Shown here piece after piece: positions 4,501 through 5,899 of a DNA stretch of 5,899 nt. Source of the DNA: Cyanobacteria bacterium UBA11370. Lineage in GTDB: Bacteria; Cyanobacteriota; Cyanobacteriia; Cyanobacteriales; Coleofasciculaceae. The stretch is taken from contig DNGI01000533.1 in the NCBI GenBank assembly GCA_003486645.1, positions 12,328 to 18,226 of the forward strand, given 5' to 3'. Under the pieces are notes generated by a model. The model was not told where the DNA came from, made no database searches, and saw nothing but the letters and a program-made list of their open reading frames with translations. Both the position numbers and the translations under genes were made by a program. How positions within the stretch are numbered: position 1 is the first letter of the stretch; every line of letters starts with the position of its first letter.

Positions 4501-5899
4501 CACTGTTTAACGATAGAATGGTCAGTTTGGTCAGGTGTTGGTATGGGTGAACGTTTAGGGAGGATTGATGCACTCATGCGAGAAGGGATTACACCTATTC
4601 CACCGAATAGAGGTATCTCCATTTTGCATAATTTAATTCTTCAATCCCTGACTGAAACTTGCAATCAAACCCCCGAATTTACCTCTACCAATCCAATCGA
4701 AAATCAAAAATCCATTAGTGCAGTGGCGCAAAGCGCAATCCAAAATCGATTGACTTCTAATGCAGTAATAGTAACAGGTCGTTTTGGTGAAGTTCCCACA
4801 TTAAAATTAGAAAAACCAGAACTTCCCTTCTTACGCTTCTTGGAAAAACCAAGAGTTTACTATCCAGGGATTGAATTAGTAGTAGAGGCAGAACTCTCAA
4901 CCGAGAACGATCCCTATTTGAACGATCATATCTATGAAGGCGATCGCATCTTTCCAGGTGTAATGGGTTTAGAAGCAATGGCACAAGTCGCAATAGCCTT
5001 GCTAGAAACTTCACAAACTAAACAACAAAAAACCAACAACAAACAACCAACAACAATTCCCATCTTTGAAAACATCCAATTCAATCGTCCTGTCGTTGTC
5101 TCTGAAACATCTCCCCTAACAATTCGCATAGCTGCTTTAGTGCAAGAATCAGGTAAAATTGAAGTCGTTTTACGTAGCGAACAAACCGGATTTGCTATCG
5201 ATCACTTTCGGGCTACCTGTGTCTGGGAAAGAGACATAACAGATAAGAAGCAAGAGGCGAAAAATACAACTAAAACCCCTCTTCCCCCACTCCCCACTCC
5301 CCATTCCCCACTCCCCATTCCCCTTAAACATTTATACGGCGAAATCCTTTTCCACAAGGGACGATTTCAACGCTTACAAGGTTATCACCATCTACGAGCA
5401 AAAGAATGTTTAGCAGAAATAATTGAACAGGATGATAATTGGTTTAGTCGCTATCTTCCCCAGAATTTAATATTAGGTGATCCAGGGGCAAGGGATGCAA
5501 CTATTCATGCCCTGCAAGCTTGCGTTCCTCATGCCACAATTTTGCCTAGCGGGATTGAACGATTAGTAATTTACCAACAGGAAGCATCAGGAAATCGTTT
5601 TGTATCGGCAAAAGAACGACAACAAATTGATAATACTTTTATCTATGATTTGGAGGTGATTGATAAAGATGGAAACATCTTAGAAAGTTGGCAAGGGTTA
5701 AAGTTACAAGTAATCCAGCACAAAGATACTCAAAGTACTTGGGTTACTCCCTTAATTGCTCCCTATTTAGAACGCCGTATTCAAGACGTTATTCCCACGG
5801 CAGATATCCAATTAATTATAGATTCGGATGCAACCGTAGAACGGCGAGTCAGAAGCGATCGCACTTTACAACAATTAACCTCTCCCCCAACCCCTCTCC
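46..5899 (+). CDS. pksE: Enediyne-type iterative type I polyketide synthase (KS-AT-ACP-KR-DH), 3' partial
   Basis: A single frame stays open across the entire window. From the ATG at 46 it gives 1951 codons without a stop and continues past the end. Domains by residue from that Met: KS 1-499, AT about 630-927, ACP about 996-1072, KR 1090-1537 in two halves, DH about 1598-1891, then a linker. The order and many family signatures (GEFSRANVMRLRWPYVRR, DLHLNSITVGQ, RFLEKPRVYYPG, FPGVMGLEAMAQVA, ARDATIHALQACVPHA) match enediyne PKSs such as SgcE and CalE8, which end in a PPTase domain not reached here. These enzymes iteratively assemble a polyene from malonyl-CoA. The ATG at 46 is chosen because MKSAIAIVGMACHYPD is the normal N-terminus of the family; no Shine-Dalgarno is visible, and the frame is also open upstream to base 1. 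Low-complexity repeat tracts interrupt the linkers. pksE is the generic family symbol. The specific product is unknown. Confidence 0.93.
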   Translation, partial: MKSAIAIVGMACHYPDAHSPLELWENILAQRQAFRRLPPERLNLADYFSADRTTPDRTYAAQAALIEGYEFDRVGFRVPNSTFGSADLAHWLALDMAAKALSDAGFPDGEGLPHDMTGVLVGNTLTGEFSRANVMRLRWPYVRRIVEAELIKKDWTREQCNSFLENLETRYKSPFPEVGEETLAGGLSNTIAGRICNYFNLKGGGYTLDGACSSSLLAIANSCSALVAGDLDVALAGGVDLSLDPFELVGFAKTGALAPEEMRVYDIRSAGFWPGEGCGFIVLMRYDDAIAQGRRIYAVIRGWGISSDGNGGITRPEVEGQLLALHRAYHRAGFTPNTVAYFEGHGTGTSVGDTTELRALSHAINQSQTHTKLGSNIAVETDAEKMNATWYNIPPTTHPLHPLPNPLPTLAAIGSVKANIGHTKAAAGIAGLIKATMAVYTKILPPTTGCQQPHPELTTETPALRVLEQGEVWSANYPLRAGVSAMGFGGINTHIVLEGVANRPTHGRDVTSRDVTSRDVTCNVSTRLMSSTQDAELLLLGATNAENLQQQVNHLLTLAPKLSRAEVIDLAAQLAKTLNTGLVRAALVVSNPQELTTRLETLKSWLEHGLTERLDSALGVFLGKGTNTPRIGFLFPGQASPTYLAGGVWSRRFSWVRQLYEKANLPVNDNNIHTAIAQPAIITASIAGLQTLEKFGVKGAITVGHSLGELAALHWGGAFDENALLRIAKVRGQAMGELGHPSGTMASLGTDRQTVAALLNGDRVAIAGLNSPRQTIISGEATAVTTIVNRARSQGLKAITLPVSHAFHSPLVAAAIQPLANYLSQETFLPLQRSVVSTVTGTLLTAHEDLRSLLCTQVTSPVQFIDAVTEASPNIDLWIEVGSGQVLSRLVSDFVNTPIIPLDASGSSLKGLLNAIGAAFVLGTPINSKALFANRFTKPFNLDWHPKFFVNPCEKGRGGEGDGERGRWGDGEMGKISSPHSQTTFRCTNTPSLPTDSALDIVRQLVAERTELPVSAIAPETRLLSDLHLNSITVGQLVVEAAKRLKLSPPVAPTDYANATISEVVQALEELVSTGHLESENEEQQLPSGVDAWIRTFTVEFVERPLSYRVLPSTSATGQWQIFAPNNSPLATLLQQAFDDWGNGGGVVVCLPPEPDERHLNLLLSGAKAVLAEKQATRFVLVQQGGGGAAFARTLHLEVPNLTTCVVDLPQDRPQAAGWILAEAKAAVGYVEAHYDISGVRREPILRLFPLSRNVSFNLSTSASKTPNPQTQTPNPKSNFNISTLVSPIPNPKSKIPNPKSEIPKSEIPNLKSKDVLLVTGGGKGIAAESAISLAKETGIRLALMGRSKPETDPELAANLERMKAANIEFQYVAGDVTNGSAVREAIAQFEAKFGTITAILHGAGTNVPQLLTSLDEKAFQRTLAPKVPGLRNILAAINPHQLRLLITFGSIIARTGLRGEADYALANEWLTQLTERFGQNYPNCHCLTIEWSVWSGVGMGERLGRIDALMREGITPIPPNRGISILHNLILQSLTETCNQTPEFTSTNPIENQKSISAVAQSAIQNRLTSNAVIVTGRFGEVPTLKLEKPELPFLRFLEKPRVYYPGIELVVEAELSTENDPYLNDHIYEGDRIFPGVMGLEAMAQVAIALLETSQTKQQKTNNKQPTTIPIFENIQFNRPVVVSETSPLTIRIAALVQESGKIEVVLRSEQTGFAIDHFRATCVWERDITDKKQEAKNTTKTPLPPLPTPHSPLPIPLKHLYGEILFHKGRFQRLQGYHHLRAKECLAEIIEQDDNWFSRYLPQNLILGDPGARDATIHALQACVPHATILPSGIERLVIYQQEASGNRFVSAKERQQIDNTFIYDLEVIDKDGNILESWQGLKLQVIQHKDTQSTWVTPLIAPYLERRIQDVIPTADIQLIIDSDATVERRVRSDRTLQQLTSPPTPL
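1237..1269 (+). repeat. Repeat-derived insert inside the KS domain
   Basis: Two copies of CATCCGCTA (1237-1245 and 1246-1254) are followed by CCAAATCCGTTGCCA (1255-1269), which is identical, and in the same reading phase, to bases 13-27. The encoded residues are HPLHPLPNPLP. They belong to a longer insert (about 1141-1278, residues 366-411) between the EGHGTGT and NIGHTKAAAG motifs, where family members have a short surface loop. The flanking part also reads as non-conserved sequence (QSQTHTKLGSNIAVETDAEK). Confidence 0.75.
1565..1622 (+). repeat. Palindromic repeat with triplicated left arm in the KS-AT linker
   Basis: A 15-base unit TAGAGACGTTACATC occurs at 1566-1580 and 1581-1595, and a third time at 1596-1610 with a final G. 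The third copy runs into a perfect 26-base palindrome (1596-1621): TAGAGACGTTACA followed at once by its reverse complement. The outer bases G1565 and C1622 suggest an ancestral 28-base palindrome whose left arm was later amplified twice. Because 15 is divisible by 3, amplification kept the frame and produced repeated RDVTS residues (507-526). Similar GTAGAGACGT palindromes are, from my general knowledge, dispersed between genes in filamentous cyanobacteria. Confidence 0.85.
1933..2826 (+). other. Acyltransferase (AT) domain, malonyl-type
   Basis: Residues about 630-927. The domain opens with RIGFLFPGQASPTYLAGG. The nucleophilic serine is Ser706 in VGHSLGELAALH (2161-2163). Arg731 in KVRGQAMGE lies 25 residues later, the spacing seen between the active-site Ser and the carboxylate-binding Arg in FabD. 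The motif SHAFHSPL (His808) is the HAFH type associated with malonyl-CoA rather than methylmalonyl-CoA. The end, IEVGSGQVLSRLV followed by a helical stretch, is typical of the domain. It is expected to load malonyl units onto the downstream ACP. No catalytic residue is missing. Confidence 0.92.
2911..2970 (+). repeat. Purine-rich GGGGAGAT tandem tract in the AT-ACP linker
   Basis: An almost pure-purine tract contains eight runs of three to five G separated by AGA or AGAT. The last part is three perfect GGGGAGAT units (2940-2947, 2948-2955, 2956-2963). It is translated as a Gly/Arg/Glu/Asp-rich stretch (residues 956-975) that lies exactly between the end of AT and the start of ACP. The regular spacing of the G runs gives it G-quadruplex potential on the sense strand and in the mRNA. 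It resembles tandem repeats usually found between genes in cyanobacteria. Confidence 0.85.
3031..3261 (+). other. Acyl carrier protein (ACP) domain
   Basis: Residues about 996-1072 form a four-helix carrier domain. The phosphopantetheine attachment site is Ser1031 in LLSDLHLNSITVGQLVVEA (codon 3136-3138). The DLHLNSI form, with Asn before the Ser in place of the common DSL, is characteristic of enediyne PKS ACPs. There is one carrier only, as expected for an iterative enzyme; PUFA synthases have several in tandem. In this family the C-terminal PPTase domain of the same polypeptide is thought to activate this serine; that domain lies beyond the window. Confidence 0.92.
3313..3807 (+). other. 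Structural (non-catalytic) N-terminal half of the ketoreductase
   Basis: Residues about 1090-1254, starting at VDAWIRTFTVEFVERPLSYRV. The VVVCLPPEPDERHLNLLLSGAKAVLAEK and RFVLVQQGGGGAAFARTLHLE stretches alternate strands and helices like the truncated Rossmann subdomain that supports the catalytic KR in type I PKSs. It ends at YVEAHYDISGVRREPILRLFPL. No NADPH-binding glycine motif or catalytic tyrosine is visible, which is normal for this half. A roughly 60-residue repeat-derived segment separates it from the catalytic half. Boundaries are estimated from the fold. Confidence 0.75.
3838..3986 (+). repeat. Tandem heptamer array (CCNNAAT) between the two KR halves
   Basis: The core at 3905-3953 is seven consecutive 7-base units (CCCCAAT twice, CCAAAAT twice, CCCCAAT, CCAAAAT, CCGAAAT). 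Two further units at 3955-3961 and 3962-3968 follow after one extra T. Degenerate C/A-rich copies extend from 3838 to 3986. Three heptamers equal seven codons, so the protein shows a heptapeptide period (IPNPKSK, IPNPKSE, IPNLKSK). This resembles the short tandemly repeated repetitive (STRR) sequences known from filamentous cyanobacteria. It fills the linker (about residues 1255-1314) between the structural and catalytic KR halves. Confidence 0.88.
3988..4656 (+). other. Ketoreductase (KR) catalytic domain
   Basis: Residues about 1315-1537 form a short-chain-dehydrogenase-type Rossmann fold that reduces the beta-keto group with NADPH. The cofactor loop is TGGGKGIAAE (from Thr1320), followed by LALMGRS and AGDVTNGSAV, the usual nucleotide-binding positions. 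Catalytic residues are visible: Lys1427 in APKVPGLRN, Ser1451 in TFGSIIARTGL, Tyr1464 in ADYALANEWL and Asn1468 four residues later. The WSVWSGVGMGERLG and EGITPIPPNRGI segments complete the domain and match the KR of enediyne synthases. It appears fully active. Confidence 0.92.
4690..4750 (+). repeat. Degenerate AATCCAAAATC-type repeats in the KR-DH linker
   Basis: Bases 4690-4713 hold variants of the AATCCAAAAT theme, and 4737-4750 reads AATCCAAAATCGAT. Both resemble decayed members of the heptamer family found at 3838-3986. They lie in the non-conserved linker (about residues 1540-1571) between the end of KR and the conserved TGRFGEVPTLKLEKPELPF segment that leads into DH. The repeat character is weaker here than in the other tracts. 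Confidence 0.5.
5014..5055 (+). repeat. CAA/AAC-rich low-complexity insert in the first DH hotdog
   Basis: A run built from CAACAA, CCAACAAC and AAACAACC elements encodes QTKQQKTNNKQPTT (residues 1657-1670). It sits directly after the hotdog helix (EAMAQVAIALLETS) and before the next strand (IFENIQFNRPV), where the family normally has a short turn. The tract contains no G on this strand. Confidence 0.65.
5285..5325 (+). repeat. CCCCACT/CCCCATT heptamer array inside DH
   Basis: Five perfect consecutive heptamers (CCCCACT 5285-5291 and 5292-5298, CCCCATT 5299-5305, CCCCACT 5306-5312, CCCCATT 5313-5319) are followed by a partial CCCCTT. This is a classic STRR-like cyanobacterial heptamer. It encodes a proline-rich stretch around residues 1747-1760 (PPLPTPHSPLPIP) between the first and second hotdog folds. 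The complementary strand carries six regularly spaced G4 runs. Confidence 0.88.
5879..5899 (+). repeat. CCTCTCCCCCAACCCCTCTCC element at the 3' edge (partial)
   Basis: This pyrimidine-rich stretch has two CCTCTCC blocks flanking a C-rich core with AA. It resembles the left half of a dispersed repeat that I recognise from filamentous cyanobacterial genomes. It is still in frame (TSPPTPL) and falls where the DH-to-PPTase linker is expected. The window stops inside it. Confidence 0.55.

Larger units (their letters stand above)
4837..5718 (+). other. Dehydratase (DH) domain, double hotdog
   Basis: Residues about 1598-1891. This domain dehydrates the beta-hydroxyacyl-ACP to the enoyl form, giving the conjugated polyene. 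The first hotdog holds the catalytic His1628 in DPYLNDHIYEGDRIFPG (4927-4929), followed by the hotdog helix MGLEAMAQVAIALL. The second hotdog holds the likely catalytic acid Asp1817 in GDPGARDATIHALQACVPH (5494-5496). Both hotdogs carry low-complexity inserts: a Gln/Asn/Thr stretch straight after the first helix, and a Pro-rich heptamer-encoded stretch between the two folds. A WVTPLIAPYLERRIQDV segment after the domain is conserved in the family before the PPTase domain. Exact boundaries are approximate. Confidence 0.88.
697..5862. repeat. Eight dispersed HIP1 octamers (GCGATCGC)
   Basis: Perfect HIP1 palindromes occur at 697-704, 910-917, 2338-2345, 2595-2602, 3091-3098, 4201-4208, 4940-4947 and 5855-5862, about one per 740 bases. 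HIP1 is strongly over-represented in many cyanobacterial genomes and serves here as a taxonomic marker. All copies are inside coding sequence, mostly encoding AIA, DR or similar dipeptides in conserved domains. Confidence 0.95.

Noticed and set aside
3545..5129. Short - strand open frames at 3545-3802, 4757-5014 and 4932-5129
   Set aside because: They overlap one another or the KR and DH domains, have biased Leu/Arg composition typical of antisense reading, and show no start context or family motif.
46..5899. Heterocyst-glycolipid synthase (HglE) or PUFA synthase
   Set aside because: PUFA synthases carry tandem ACPs and different KS signatures. The KS segment GEFSRANVMRLRWPYVRR, the DLHLNSI carrier and the DH motifs are those of enediyne PKSs. 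This rests on remembered family motifs and would be settled by a KS phylogeny.
46..5899. Pseudogene with frameshifts caused by repeat expansion
   Set aside because: I translated every codon in frame 1 and found no stop. Conserved motifs on both sides of every repeat tract remain in the same frame, and all expected catalytic residues are present.
1..5899. Insertion sequence or transposase remnant as the source of the repeats
   Set aside because: No transposase-like coding sequence, terminal inverted repeats or target-site duplications are visible around the tracts, which are short tandem or palindromic elements.

Overview
The whole window is one uninterrupted reading frame on the + strand (frame 1, no stop codon from base 1 to the last base). 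It encodes most of a single large multidomain enzyme: an iterative type I polyketide synthase of the enediyne type (the PksE family typified by SgcE, CalE8 and DynE8). The first plausible start is the ATG at base 46. From there 1951 codons are present, and the 3' end runs off the window. The domain order read from motifs is KS - AT - ACP - KR (structural half, then catalytic half) - DH. The C-terminal phosphopantetheinyl transferase domain expected in this family is not reached. All recognisable catalytic residues of the five domains are in place, so this looks like a functional gene rather than a decayed one.

The organism is almost certainly a cyanobacterium, probably a filamentous one. Eight perfect HIP1 octamers (GCGATCGC) occur in 5.9 kb, the codon use is A/T-leaning, and there are several classes of short repeat typical of filamentous cyanobacterial genomes: tandem heptamers such as CCCCACT/CCCCATT and CCCCAAT/CCAAAAT, GGGGAGAT tracts, and a TAGAGACGTTACA palindrome.

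The striking feature is where those repeats sit. Such repeats usually lie between genes, but here about nine tracts lie inside the reading frame, and each falls at a domain junction or surface loop: the N-terminal edge, a loop in KS between the two catalytic histidines, KS-AT, AT-ACP, between the KR halves, KR-DH, after the first DH active-site helix, between the two DH hotdog folds, and the DH-to-PPTase junction at the window end. The protein is already about as long as a complete family member although it still lacks its last domain; repeat-derived linkers account for much of the excess.

By family knowledge, the enzyme loads malonyl-CoA through AT onto the ACP. KS, KR and DH then act repeatedly to build a conjugated polyene, which in characterised systems is released by a separate thioesterase and, with accessory proteins, becomes the enediyne core. 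None of those partner genes is in the window, so the final product cannot be read from it. No RNA genes, transposase genes, CRISPR arrays or other protein-coding genes were found.
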